Source: Amycolatopsis sp. EV170708-02-1
GTDB taxonomy: Bacteria; Actinomycetota; Actinomycetes; Mycobacteriales; Pseudonocardiaceae
Reading direction: 5' to 3'
NCBI RefSeq assembly: GCF_022479115.1
Contig: NZ_CP092497.1
Coordinates: 2,170,001 to 2,234,000 of the forward strand
Length of the DNA stretch: 64,000 bases
Position 1 is the stretch's first letter, and each line of letters begins with the position of its first letter. A model generated the notes under the pieces. It ran no database searches and had not been told where the DNA came from. It was given only the letters and a program-made list of their open reading frames with translations. Below, piece by piece: positions 17,679 through 26,079 of the stretch. A program made the position numbers and the translations under genes.

Positions 17679-18827
17679 TCACCAGCTCACGCTGAACTCC
17701 GCCGCAGCCCCGCTGCCGGTTTTCGTCAACCGAGCGATCCGGCTCCGCCGTTCCGGAGACGGATCCTCGTGCGGAAGCAAGCTCGCGTCGGTGATGTAGT
17801 TCCACGAAGCCCACCACGACCCATCGGGCGCCTGGAAGGCGTTGAACGCGCCGGGGCCCCGTTTGTTGCCCGGCAGGTTCTTCTTGCGGAACTCGTCCGG
17901 CAGGCCCGGCCGGAACCGAGGCTCGCCGTCCGGGTCGGGCGCGTAGGAGAAGTACGCGCGCTGTTCGGCCATCGGGGTGCACCGGTTGTCCGTCAGCGCG
18001 GTTCCGCAGTAGGCGACGCCGGTCGAGTAGCGGTTCGCGTACCAGTTGTTCCCCGAGTAGAAGAGGTACCACTCACCGTCGATGCGGACGGCGTTGGGAT
18101 TCTCGATCGTGAGGACGTCGTCTGCCGGACTGTTGTGGTGCGTCCACTCCAAATTCGCGTTGTCGATGAGTTTCTTCGCGTCGGCTTCCGCTATCCGCCG
18201 CACGTGACGGGGACGGTCGAAGTCCAGTTTGGCGGCACCCAATGCGGTGACTCGGTCTTGTGTCCAAGCGCCGTTGCGGAGGGTCAGCCAGACTTCGCCC
18301 TGTCCCCTGCTCACGTCGGCATCGATCGCCCATCCGCGGTCCGGGCAGAACAGCGGATCGGCGTTGGCGACGAACCCGCCCGTGGGGCGCAACGAGGTCG
18401 CGTAGCCGATGCAGTGTTTCGCCTGCCCTGCGGGTTCGGGGCCGGGCAGTGCCGCGCTGTAGAACACGTAGTAGACGACACGGCCGTCCTCGTGATGCGC
18501 GAACAGTGCCGGTGTCCACAGTGGAGAGTCCGGTCTCGCCCAATAGCCCGCGGGGAACGTGACACCGTCCCAGGCGTCTCCGTCGACGGCGCCCCGGCGC
18601 TGGAAGGTCCCACCACTGAACTCGACCTTCGTGTACGGCAGCTTCTTGCCCGCGACGCTCGCGCCGACCGCGATGTAGGTGTTCGTCTCCGGTATCCGCA
18701 TCAGATCCGCCGCCGGGAACCGGAAGTCCAGCGACTCGTCGCGGGGCCCGGTTTCGGCCGTGGCGCTCGGCGCGGCCGTCAGGAGGCCGATGCCGCACAG
18801 GACTGCGATCAGGGCGCGCCGCATCAT
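17679..18827 (-). CDS. Secreted beta-propeller protein (GH43/68-like)
   Basis: 382 residues. The signal peptide MMRRALIAVLCGIGLLTAAP ends near ATAE. The mature part has the repeated blade pattern of five-bladed glycosidases: DLMRIPETNTYIAVGA, WTPALFAHHEDGRVVYYVFYSA, AIDADVSRGQGEVWLTLRNG, IENPNAVRIDGEWYLFYSGN and GAFNAFQAPDGSWWASWNY. Acidic residues fall where GH43 places catalytic Asp and Glu, but I cannot assign them firmly. The ATG overlaps the stop of the upstream phosphatase-like gene by 4 nt (ATGA), so both are co-expressed secreted enzymes. Confidence 0.72.
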   Translation of the reverse strand: MMRRALIAVLCGIGLLTAAPSATAETGPRDESLDFRFPAADLMRIPETNTYIAVGASVAGKKLPYTKVEFSGGTFQRRGAVDGDAWDGVTFPAGYWARPDSPLWTPALFAHHEDGRVVYYVFYSAALPGPEPAGQAKHCIGYATSLRPTGGFVANADPLFCPDRGWAIDADVSRGQGEVWLTLRNGAWTQDRVTALGAAKLDFDRPRHVRRIAEADAKKLIDNANLEWTHHNSPADDVLTIENPNAVRIDGEWYLFYSGNNWYANRYSTGVAYCGTALTDNRCTPMAEQRAYFSYAPDPDGEPRFRPGLPDEFRKKNLPGNKRGPGAFNAFQAPDGSWWASWNYITDASLLPHEDPSPERRSRIARLTKTGSGAAAEFSVSW

Positions 18828-19627
18828 CGGGTCACCGTCACACGGGCACGCACCGGACGGTGGTCGCTCCCGTAGCCGCCGAGGGCGTCCACCTCGGACC
18901 CGGCCGAGTCCTTCTTCGCCCACACGTGGTCGATGGACCTGGTGCCGTGGCTCGGCGCGCTGTAGGAGTCGGCCACGCGCCGCAACCCGGCCATCAGGTC
19001 CGAACCCGGTTCGGCGTTGAAGTCTCCCAGGACGATCGGTTCGGCCGCCCGTGACGAGAACCAGTCCGCGGTATTGCGGACCTGCAGGTTGTGCAGTTCG
19101 CGGTTGAGGGCGAACCGCTGCGCGGACGGGGTCAGGTGCACGACGCCGACGACCCACTCGAAGCCCGCGCCTCCCACCCGCACCCAGTTGACGTACTTGG
19201 GCGGCACCCAGCAGCCGCAGTCACCGGGTTCGGCGGGGCCGGTGCCGGGTGTGGAGGGGTCCACTTTGGACGCGGGTGAGATCTCGCCCGCACCGTGGCC
19301 GGTGACGGTCATGTTGCCGCGCACCAGGATGGCGTTGTGCTTGATCGCGCGGCGGTCCGTCTCGTAGATCGCGACATAGCCCGTCGCCGCCGCGGCCTCC
19401 CTCACGACGTCCTCGCGGTCGGCGACCTCCTGCAGTCCCAGGACGGCGGGACGCTCGGTCTCGATGAGACGGACGAGGTCGGCCTTGAGCCCGCCCGCGT
19501 CGCCCACGTTGTAGGTGACGACCTTGATCGTGCGCTCGGTCGCGGCCTCGGCGCTGGGCACCGCGACGAGTGAGGCGAGCGGAACGAGCAGTGCCAGCGC
19601 GAAAGCCTTGCGCCTCGAATGTTTCAT
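18824..19627 (-). CDS. Secreted endonuclease/exonuclease/phosphatase family protein
   Basis: 267 residues. A signal peptide (about 1-28, ending AEA) is followed by the EEP fold: VVTYNVGD, GLQEV (metal-binding Glu), VVGVVHLTP, VLGDFNAEP, and GYGSDHRPVRARV with the catalytic His. Relatives include secreted DNases and sphingomyelinase-like phosphodiesterases. GGAGGG precedes the ATG. It is first in a two-gene operon with the beta-propeller protein. Confidence 0.88.
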   Translation of the reverse strand: MKHSRRKAFALALLVPLASLVAVPSAEAATERTIKVVTYNVGDAGGLKADLVRLIETERPAVLGLQEVADREDVVREAAAATGYVAIYETDRRAIKHNAILVRGNMTVTGHGAGEISPASKVDPSTPGTGPAEPGDCGCWVPPKYVNWVRVGGAGFEWVVGVVHLTPSAQRFALNRELHNLQVRNTADWFSSRAAEPIVLGDFNAEPGSDLMAGLRRVADSYSAPSHGTRSIDHVWAKKDSAGSEVDALGGYGSDHRPVRARVTVTR

Positions 19628-19731
19628 GGAATTCCCTCCAGTGTCGATGACGGAGGGAATCGGACCATCGGCGGCCCGCCACGGGCAACGGCAAGCGCGA
19701 TGCCGTCATTTTCCGGAAAGAATTGGCCCGG

Positions 19732-20085
19732 TCACTCCGGCGAAGGGTTCTCCCAGACGAAGGTGACCTTGTTGCCCGCCGGATCCACGATCTCCGTCAG
19801 CTTGACGAAGCCGAAGTCCTGGATCGGGCCGCATTCCACGCCACGCTCCGCGAGGTCGCCGACGGTCTCGTCGATGTCTTCGACGACGATGACCACGGTG
19901 CTCTTACCCGAGGGTTCCGGGTCGTGGGCGACCTGGATGCCGGCGCTGCCGGCGATGCGCCATTCCGCGACGCCTTCCATGGGTTCGGTGTCGGGCCGCC
20001 GCCCGATCCACCGTTCGTACCAGGCGACCGCCGCGGCATGGTCCGAGACCGGCAGCACGGCGTAGACATCCTTGAACCTCGGCAC
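19732..20085 (-). CDS. Small VOC family protein
   Basis: 117 residues forming one vicinal-oxygen-chelate module: VYAVLPVSDHAAAVAWYERWIGR at the start and FVKLTEIVDPAGNKVTFVWE at the end. This resembles bleomycin-resistance or glyoxalase-type proteins. GTG 20085 is favoured because GGAAGGA lies just upstream; six more residues are possible from 20103. It is divergent from the small membrane protein at 20204. Confidence 0.75.
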   Translation of the reverse strand: MPRFKDVYAVLPVSDHAAAVAWYERWIGRRPDTEPMEGVAEWRIAGSAGIQVAHDPEPSGKSTVVIVVEDIDETVGDLAERGVECGPIQDFGFVKLTEIVDPAGNKVTFVWENPSPE

Positions 20086-20203
20086 GGCACAGCGTCCTTC
20101 CACTCGGGATCGCCGACCACTGTAGGCCGTTTTGTCCGAGTTCGCCTCGGCTTTACAAGGTCACCTCTACCCTGCTCCCGTGACCGGCAGAAGGACAGTG
20201 AGG

Positions 20204-20572
20204 ATGACCGCGCGGCTTTTCGCCGTGTTGTCCGTGCTCACCGCCGTCGCCCTGCTGCAGGGCGCGCTGTGCAGTGACGGCGCCGCGGCTGCCGGTTCGC
20301 CTTGCGCTCCCCTGTTCGCCGCCGAGGCGACGCACACCCCGGGCCCGGTCGACGAATGCGAGCCGGCGACCTCCAGGCTCAGCCCGGCGGAGCAGCCCGT
20401 CACGGACAACCACCTCGACGACCTCACAGGTATCGGCGTGGCGCTGCTTGCCGTGCTCTTCCTGCTCGTCCGGCACCATCGGCCCCGCACGGCGGGCGTG
20501 CCGCCGTCCTCGCCGGCGAAGTGTTCGACCAGCACTCCGCCGCTCGTCCGGCTCTGCGTTTCCCGTACCTGA
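20204..20572 (+). CDS. Small cysteine-containing membrane protein ending LCVSRT
   Basis: 122 residues. An N-terminal hydrophobic helix (about 5-22) and a second helix (about 78-93) flank a Cys-containing loop (LCSDG, SPCAPLF, DECEPA). The C-terminus is LVRLCVSRT. I know no function. A second small exported protein at 24170-24508 ends LVELCVSRT. This gene is followed after 56 bp by the DsbA-like and VKOR genes, so a role in extracytoplasmic thiol or metal chemistry is plausible. ATG 20204 is preceded by GAAGGA. Confidence 0.65.
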   Translation: MTARLFAVLSVLTAVALLQGALCSDGAAAAGSPCAPLFAAEATHTPGPVDECEPATSRLSPAEQPVTDNHLDDLTGIGVALLAVLFLLVRHHRPRTAGVPPSSPAKCSTSTPPLVRLCVSRT

Positions 20573-20628
20573 TCGGCGAAGCCCCATGCCGTTTTCAGTT
20601 GCCGGAACCGAGCCGAGGACACAACAGA

Positions 20629-21297
20629 ATGACCAAGAACACCAAGGTTTCCCTGACGGTCGTGGCCGTCGTGATCGCGGTGGTGGCCGCGCTACTCGTC
20701 TTCACCAACCTGGGTGAAGACACCCCGGCCGCGCAGGCGGACGCACCGCCGTTGGTACCCGCGTCGATCCTCGTCCGGCCGGACAGCCATCGGCTCTCCG
20801 ACCCTCCGGGCAGCAAGGTGACCGTCGTGGAGTTCCTCGACCTCGAATGCGAGGCGTGCGGCGCGGCGTTCCCCGGCGTCGAACGGCTCCGCGCCGAGTA
20901 CGGCGACCGGGTCACCTTCGTCCTGCGCTACTTCCCCATCCCCAGTCACCAGAACGCCGAACTCGCCGCCCGAGCCGTGGAAGCCGCCGGTAAGCAGGGC
21001 AAGCTCGAACCGATGTACCGCCTGATGTTCGAGAAGCAGCCGGAGTGGGGCGACCAGCAGGTCTCCCACCGCGAAACCTTCCTCGGCTTCGCGCGACAGC
21101 TGGGCCTCGACCTGAAGGCCTTCGAGACCGCGCTGGACGACAAGGTCACGCTCGGCCGGGTGCTGGCCGACCGCAACGACGGCGCGAACATCGGCGTCGA
21201 GGGCACGCCGACGTTCTTCGTCAACGGCGTGAAGTTCGCGGGAGCCCCGTCCTATCAGGGCCTCAAGGCCGTCATCGACCGGGAACTGGCGAAATGA
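20629..21297 (+). CDS. DsbA-family thioredoxin-fold protein, membrane anchored
   Basis: 222 residues. An N-terminal helix (about 7-27) anchors the protein outside the membrane. The thioredoxin domain has the redox motif CEAC in FLDLECEACGAAFPG near residue 78 and the cis-Pro loop GVEGTPTFFVNG. It should oxidise or isomerise disulfides in secreted proteins. Its stop overlaps the start of the VKOR gene by 4 nt (ATGA), and VKOR proteins re-oxidise DsbA partners, which supports the pairing. Confidence 0.9.
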   Translation: MTKNTKVSLTVVAVVIAVVAALLVFTNLGEDTPAAQADAPPLVPASILVRPDSHRLSDPPGSKVTVVEFLDLECEACGAAFPGVERLRAEYGDRVTFVLRYFPIPSHQNAELAARAVEAAGKQGKLEPMYRLMFEKQPEWGDQQVSHRETFLGFARQLGLDLKAFETALDDKVTLGRVLADRNDGANIGVEGTPTFFVNGVKFAGAPSYQGLKAVIDRELAK

Positions 21298-21859
21298 AGC
21301 CGTTCGCCGTCCGGGTGACGCCGTGGGTGCTGCTCGTCGGCGGGTCGATCGGGCTGCTGGCCTCCTTCGTCCTCACCGTCGAGAAGATCAAGCTGCTCAA
21401 GGACTTCTCCTACATCCCGACCTGCAGTATCAACCCGGTCCTCAGCTGCGGCTCGATCATGAAGACACCGCAGGCGGACTTGTTCGGCTTCCCCAATCCG
21501 TTGTTGGGGATCGCCGGCTTCGGCGTGGTCGTCACGACCGGGGTCGCCCTGCTCGGCGGAGCACGGCTCCCCGGTGGTACTGGCTGGGCCTCCAGATCGG
21601 CTCGGCGCTCGGCGTCGTGTTCGTGCACTGGCTGATGGTCCAGAGCCTGTACGTCATCGGTGCGCTGTGCCCCTACTGCATGGTCGTATGGGCGGTCACC
21701 ATCGCCGTCTTCTGGTACACGACCCTGCACAACCTCCACAAAGGACCGGAGGTGAAGGCGGCGCTCCGATACCACAGCGTGGTGCTCGTGGTCTGGTACG
21801 CCGCCGTCACCGTCGCGGTCCTGCAGGCCTTCTGGAGTTACTGGACGACGCTCGTCTGA
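21294..21859 (+). pseudogene. Vitamin K epoxide reductase family protein, frameshifted
   Basis: The first part reads in the frame of 21294 and carries TCSINPVLSCGSIMKTP with the loop cysteines. Near 21569-21572 (the run CCCC in GGCTCCCCGG) homology passes to another frame, giving RWYWLGLQIGSALGVVFVHWL and then ALCPYCMVVW with the active CxxC. Adding one C restores a continuous VKOR of about 188 residues. It is the membrane partner that re-oxidises the DsbA-like protein. Either the gene is broken or a base is missing from the read. Confidence 0.82.
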
Positions 21860-23069
21860 AGACGGCTCCGGTCGAGACCACGCAGTCCCCAGGCGCAGAC
21901 GGCGCCGATCACCGTCAGGGCGAGCCACGGGAACTCCGGGAAGCCCGCCCGGCGTGCGAGGTCGAAGACGGTGCCGGTGAACAGGTTGCCGAGGAGGATG
22001 CCCACGCCGACGATCGTGTTGTAGAAGCCGTAATGTGTGGCGACGAGCCGGTCGCCGGAAAGCCGCACGACGGTGTCCATTTCGAACGGGAAGACGACGA
22101 CCGTCCCCACCGCCAGCAGGGCCGCGGAGACGAGCAACCCGGCTCCCGCGACGACCGGGCCCGCCCTGGCGACGGTCAGCGGCGCGAGGAAGGCCGCGGC
22201 CATGAACGTCATGCCCGCGGCCAGGCACGTGCCGGGCGGCCACCGGTCCTTGAACCAGGCGGTGATCCTGAGCTGCCCGGCGATCGCGAGGCCGCCCGAG
22301 ATCACGAACAGCCCGGCGATGAGCACGGTCGCCGACGTCTCCGATCCGGTGATCCGGCGGGCCTCCATCGGAAGCGCCAGATAGGTCTGGAACGACAACA
22401 CGTACGAGCCGATCATCACCAGCGCGAAGAGCAGGAAGGACCGATTCGCCACGACGATCCGCCAGTCCGACCAGACCGAGGAGCGGTCCCGTTCGTTCTC
22501 GTGCGCGGGCAGCGCCCGCACCTGCACCACGGTGAGGACGCCGAAGACCGCCGCGGCGACCAGGCAGGTCAGCCGGAAGTCGACGGCGGTCAGCGCGAGC
22601 CCGACCACCGGCCCGGCGAGGATCCCGCCCTGGTAGAACACGTTGAACACCGAGAAGGCTTCGAGCCGCCGCTCCCCGCGTCCGCGGCCAGATAGGCGCG
22701 GACCGCCGGATTGAACAACGCCCCGGCGAATCCGGTGGCGGCGGACGCGACGATCAGCGACGGCAAGGACGAAGTCACGCTCAGCAACGCGAACCCCGCC
22801 GTCCTCAGCACGCATCCGGCGACGATGAGCGGTTTGTAGCCGAACCGGTCGGCCAGCGTGCCTCCGAGGAGGAACATGCCCTGCTGGGAGAAGTTGCGGA
22901 CGCCCAGCACCAGGCCGACGGCCCAGCCCGCCAGCCCCAGCGGACCCGAAAGGTAGCCCGCCAGGTACGGCATCAGCATGTAGAAGCCGACGTTGATGGT
23001 GAACTGGTTGACCATCAACACCTTGCTGGGCCGGTCGAACGAGCGGAACCGTCCGGCGAACCCGGTCAC
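21838..23069 (-). pseudogene. MFS transporter, frameshifted
   Basis: From GTG 23069 the frame encodes the first helices and motif A (GGTLADRFGYKP), up to AVRAYLAADAG. At 22674-22677 (CCCC on the plus strand) homology moves to another frame, continuing ERRLEAFSVFNVFYQGGILAGP to 21838. One extra C would give a normal transporter of about 410 residues with 12 helices. It overlaps the preceding gene by 4 nt (GTGA) and the convergent VKOR gene by 22 nt. Drug or metabolite efflux is likely. Confidence 0.8.
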
Positions 23070-24115
23070 AGCGCGGGATCCACGATCGTGCGGCACCGGG
23101 TCCAGCGTTCCACCACGCGTTCGCCGGGATGTCCGATGACGTCCGGTTCCCTGGCCGGGACCACGTCGAGCAGCCCGTGCGCCGCGCAGTACTCGTCGTT
23201 GTAGACGGTGTCGAAGTAGCGCTGGGGCCCGTCCGGGAAGATCGCGGCGATCCGCACGTCCGGATCGTGCGTGCGGGCCAGCCAGGCGGCCACGAGAGCG
23301 ACCGCTCCGACGCTCCAGCCGCCGGTCGCGTACTGGGCGGCGGCGAGACGGCGGCAGGTCCACACCGCTTCGGCCGGGGCGACCCAGTGGACCTCCTCGA
23401 ACGCGTCGTAGTCGACGTTGCGCGGATGGATGCTCGACCCGAGCCCGCGCATCAGCCGCGAGGTGGCGGGCTGGCCGAAGATCGTCGAGCCGACGGTGTC
23501 CACGCCGATCAGGCGCAGCTGCGGGGAATACCGCCGCAGCGCCCGGAAGGTCCCGGCCGAATGCCCGCCGGTGCCGACCGAGCAGACCAGCACGTCGATC
23601 CGGCCCAGCTGCGCGGCCAGTTCCTCGGCCAAGCCCGCGTACGCGTCGACGTTGTCCGGATTGTGGTACTGGTCGGGGCACCAGGAACCGGGCTGCTCCG
23701 CCAGCACCCGCCGGACCCGGTCGCGGCGCGCCTGCTGCCAGCCGCCCACCGGATGGGGTTCGGTGACGAGGTCGACGCGGGTGCCGTGCGCGGTGAGCAT
23801 CCGCCGCACGATCGGTTCCATCCCGGGATCGGTGACGAGGGTGACCGGATGCCCGTGGACGATCCCGGCCAGCGCGAGGCCGAGCCCGAGCGTCCCGCTG
23901 GTCGACTCGACGATCGTCGCGCCGTCGGCAAGGTCGCCGCGTGCCTTGGCCGCTCCCACCATGTGCAGCGCGGGGCGGTCCTTCATGCCGCCGGGGTTGA
24001 AACCCTCCAGTTTGGCCCAGAAACCCTTACCGGAGCCGGTGAGTCGTTCGTCGATCCAGAGCACGGGCGTGTTGCCGACGGCCAGGGCCGCGTGCCGGGG
24101 CAGGACAGCGTTCAT
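23066..24115 (-). CDS. PLP-dependent cysteine synthase family protein
   Basis: 349 residues of fold-type II PLP enzyme. The Schiff-base Lys lies in [12 protein letters not shown] near residue 45, the substrate-loop motif is [12 protein letters not shown], and the phosphate-binding glycines are [12 protein letters not shown]. It is related to O-acetylserine sulfhydrylase and cystathionine beta-synthase, but this subgroup is often biosynthetic for amino-acid-like building blocks. It is cotranscribed with a (frameshifted) MFS exporter, suggesting that the product is exported. The substrate is unknown. Confidence 0.85.
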   Translation of the reverse strand: MNAVLPRHAALAVGNTPVLWIDERLTGSGKGFWAKLEGFNPGGMKDRPALHMVGAAKARGDLADGATIVESTSGTLGLGLALAGIVHGHPVTLVTDPGMEPIVRRMLTAHGTRVDLVTEPHPVGGWQQARRDRVRRVLAEQPGSWCPDQYHNPDNVDAYAGLAEELAAQLGRIDVLVCSVGTGGHSAGTFRALRRYSPQLRLIGVDTVGSTIFGQPATSRLMRGLGSSIHPRNVDYDAFEEVHWVAPAEAVWTCRRLAAAQYATGGWSVGAVALVAAWLARTHDPDVRIAAIFPDGPQRYFDTVYNDEYCAAHGLLDVVPAREPDVIGHPGERVVERWTRCRTIVDPAL

Positions 24116-24169
24116 CGAGGATTCGTCTTTCTGTGCGGTGCGGGCAGGACAACGACGGCGCGAGGTCCG

Positions 24170-24508
24170 TCACGTCCGCGAAACGCACAGCTCGACGAGT
24201 GTCCGGTGCCCGCTCCAGCCGGCGGAAAGCAGACGCGTTTTCTCTTGCGGCACAGGCGAAAGCGCACGCGGCACTGGAGATGGAAGATCCGGCGTGGAAG
24301 GAGATTCCTCGCTTCGCACGGCGAGGGCGGAGAGCGAGCTGGGGTGCGCGTGTCCCTCGCGCGGCGGGCAGTCATGCGAAGCCGACGTGGCGTCTGCCTC
24401 GACGTGCCCGTCGAGGCAGACGGCGGTTCCCGACCCCGCCACGACCAGCAGCAGCAATACCACCACGAGTCGACGAAGAGTAGCCGAAGAGACACTCACG
24501 GTTCCCAC
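24170..24508 (-). CDS. Small exported protein ending LCVSRT
   Basis: 112 residues from GTG 24508, with GGGAGA about nine bases upstream. One hydrophobic segment (about 11-30) looks like a signal peptide or anchor. Next come CLDGHVEADATSASHDC and a His, Ser and Pro-rich region. The tail LVELCVSRT nearly equals that of the protein at 20204-20572. It lies 54 bp upstream of the cysteine-synthase-like gene on the same strand. Function unknown; Cys and His suggest metal or thiol handling. Confidence 0.55.
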   Translation of the reverse strand: MGTVSVSSATLRRLVVVLLLLVVAGSGTAVCLDGHVEADATSASHDCPPREGHAHPSSLSALAVRSEESPSTPDLPSPVPRALSPVPQEKTRLLSAGWSGHRTLVELCVSRT

Positions 24509-24530
24509 CGTAGCAAATCTCCCATGAGAC

Positions 24531-24592
24531 CTAGTACTAGCCGTCTTAGTAGGACTTCACCGCGCGCTCACAACCGTCCCCGTACTACTAAG
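24531..24592. promoter_or_regulatory. TAGTA/TACTA boxes in a divergent promoter region (possible BlaI sites)
   Basis: CTAGTACTAG (24531-24540) is a perfect palindrome. CTTAGTAG (24545-24552) and CTACTAAG (24585-24592) form an inverted pair. Such TAGTA half-sites resemble BlaI/MecI-type operators, and a BlaI-like gene lies 1.1 kb downstream. They would control the NlpC/P60 gene, the small divergent gene, or both. Confidence 0.45.
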
Positions 24593-24632
24593 CGCGATAG
24601 TTGCACCCTGCGCGACAGGAGATTCGGCACCC

Positions 24633-25679
24633 GTGACCTCATATCGGCGCTCGCCGCGGCATCCCCTCGCCGCCACCGCCGCCCTCATGCTCCTCGGCTT
24701 CGGCGCGCTCCCTGCGAGCGCGCAACCGGCGCCGGACGGCCAGGATCCGATGCGGCGCTATCAGGAACTCGGCGCCCAAGCGGCCAAGGCCGACGAGGAC
24801 CTGCAGGAATCCCAAGACCGGCTGAAAACGCGCGAGACCGAGCGCGACCAGGCGTCGGCGGCCCTCGGCCGGGCCGACGGCGACCTCACGCAGGCCCAGT
24901 CGGCGATCGAGCGCTTCCGGCCACAGGTCGAGGCGATCGCGCGATCCGCGATGAGCGGCGAGCGGCTCGGCAACGCCGTCCTGCTGCTCGACAGCGGCAG
25001 CAGGCAGGAGTTCCTCGACCGTTCCTCGGCGCTGTCCGTGCTGGCCGACGAGAAGGCCAAGGCGCTGAACGGCCTGCGTGACGCGCTCGGGAAGGCCCAG
25101 GCGGCACGCGCCACGGCGGCGGACGCGCGGGAAACCGCCCAGCTCGCGGCGAACGACGCGACGGTGGCGCTGGAGCAGGTCCGCACCCGCAAGAAGGACC
25201 TCGACGACCAGATCACCAAGGTGCGGCAGGCACTCGGCGCGCTACCGGCCGCGGACAAGGCGAAACTCGGCAAGGTCCGGGACAAGGGCTCCTATCTCGG
25301 CCCGCCCGGCGCCGCGAACGACGCGTTGCAGGCGGCGCTGTCCAAACGGGGCTCACAGTACGAATGGGGCGCCACCGGGCCGGGCGAATTCGACTGTTCC
25401 GGCCTGACGTCGTGGGCGTACAAGCAGGCGGGCATCTCCCTTCCGCGCACCAGCCGTCAGCAGTACACCGTGGGGAAGGCCGTGCCGCTGGACGCGCTCG
25501 TCCCCGGCGACCTCGTCTTCTACGACGACGGCACCGGCAATCCCGGCGCCATCCACCACGTCGGCATGTACGTCGGCAGCGGCAAGATGGTCGACGCGCC
25601 GACCGAGGGCCAGCTCGTCGACGTCCGTTCGGTCAAGGGCGACGGGCATTTGATGGGCGCGCGGCGCGTCGTCGGCTGA
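24633..25679 (+). CDS. Secreted NlpC/P60 peptidoglycan endopeptidase
   Basis: 348 residues. A signal peptide (about 1-31) precedes a long coiled-coil region (about 40-205, rich in Ala, Glu, Lys and Arg) and the NlpC/P60 domain. The catalytic Cys is in FDCSGLTSWAYKQAG and the His in IHHVGMYVGSG. It is built like the Rip endopeptidases that split daughter cells by cutting stem peptides. GTG 24633 is preceded by AGGAG. The BlaI/M56 pair follows on the same strand. Confidence 0.92.
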   Translation: MTSYRRSPRHPLAATAALMLLGFGALPASAQPAPDGQDPMRRYQELGAQAAKADEDLQESQDRLKTRETERDQASAALGRADGDLTQAQSAIERFRPQVEAIARSAMSGERLGNAVLLLDSGSRQEFLDRSSALSVLADEKAKALNGLRDALGKAQAARATAADARETAQLAANDATVALEQVRTRKKDLDDQITKVRQALGALPAADKAKLGKVRDKGSYLGPPGAANDALQAALSKRGSQYEWGATGPGEFDCSGLTSWAYKQAGISLPRTSRQQYTVGKAVPLDALVPGDLVFYDDGTGNPGAIHHVGMYVGSGKMVDAPTEGQLVDVRSVKGDGHLMGARRVVG

Positions 25680-25716
25680 GCGGGGGCGGCACAGTATCCT
25701 TCCCGGCGGAGGTGTC

Positions 25717-26079
25717 ATGCAACGGCTGGGCGAGCTCGAAGCGTCGGTGATGGACGTGCTCTGGGACGCGGCGGAACCCTTGCGGGTGCGCCAGGTCCTC
25801 GAGGCGATCAACCGGGATCGCGATCTCGCCTACACCACGGTGATGACGGTGCTCGACAACCTGCACCGCAAGGAATGGGTCGAACGCGAAATGGAGAATC
25901 GCGCGTACCGCTACCGCGCCGTGGCGACCCGCGAAGAGGCCACCGCGCAAAGCCTCCGCGAACTCCTCGACGCCTCGGAGGACCGGGAGTCCGTGCTTCT
26001 GCATTTCGCGCGCTCGGTCACCGAAGAGGAGTCGGACATCCTGCGGCGGGCCTTGCGGCGGAAGCCCGGGAAACGATGA
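25717..26079 (+). CDS. BlaI/MecI/CopY family repressor
   Basis: 120 residues, the family's usual size. The winged helix LGELEASVMDVLWDAAEPLRVRQVLEAI and AYTTVMTVLDNLHRKEWVERE is typical, followed by the dimerisation helices. GGAGGTG precedes the ATG. Its stop overlaps the start of an M56 peptidase gene (ATGA), the standard regulator-protease pair in which the membrane protease triggers release of the repressor, classically on beta-lactam exposure. Confidence 0.93.
   Translation: MQRLGELEASVMDVLWDAAEPLRVRQVLEAINRDRDLAYTTVMTVLDNLHRKEWVEREMENRAYRYRAVATREEATAQSLRELLDASEDRESVLLHFARSVTEEESDILRRALRRKPGKR

Noticed and set aside
22674..22677. Programmed frameshift in the MFS gene
   Set aside because: There is no slippery heptamer or downstream pseudoknot. 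A missing base in a C run explains it more simply.
24541..24632. ydaO (c-di-AMP) riboswitch before the NlpC/P60 gene
   Set aside because: Such riboswitches often precede these genes, but the leader is short and lacks the conserved helices.
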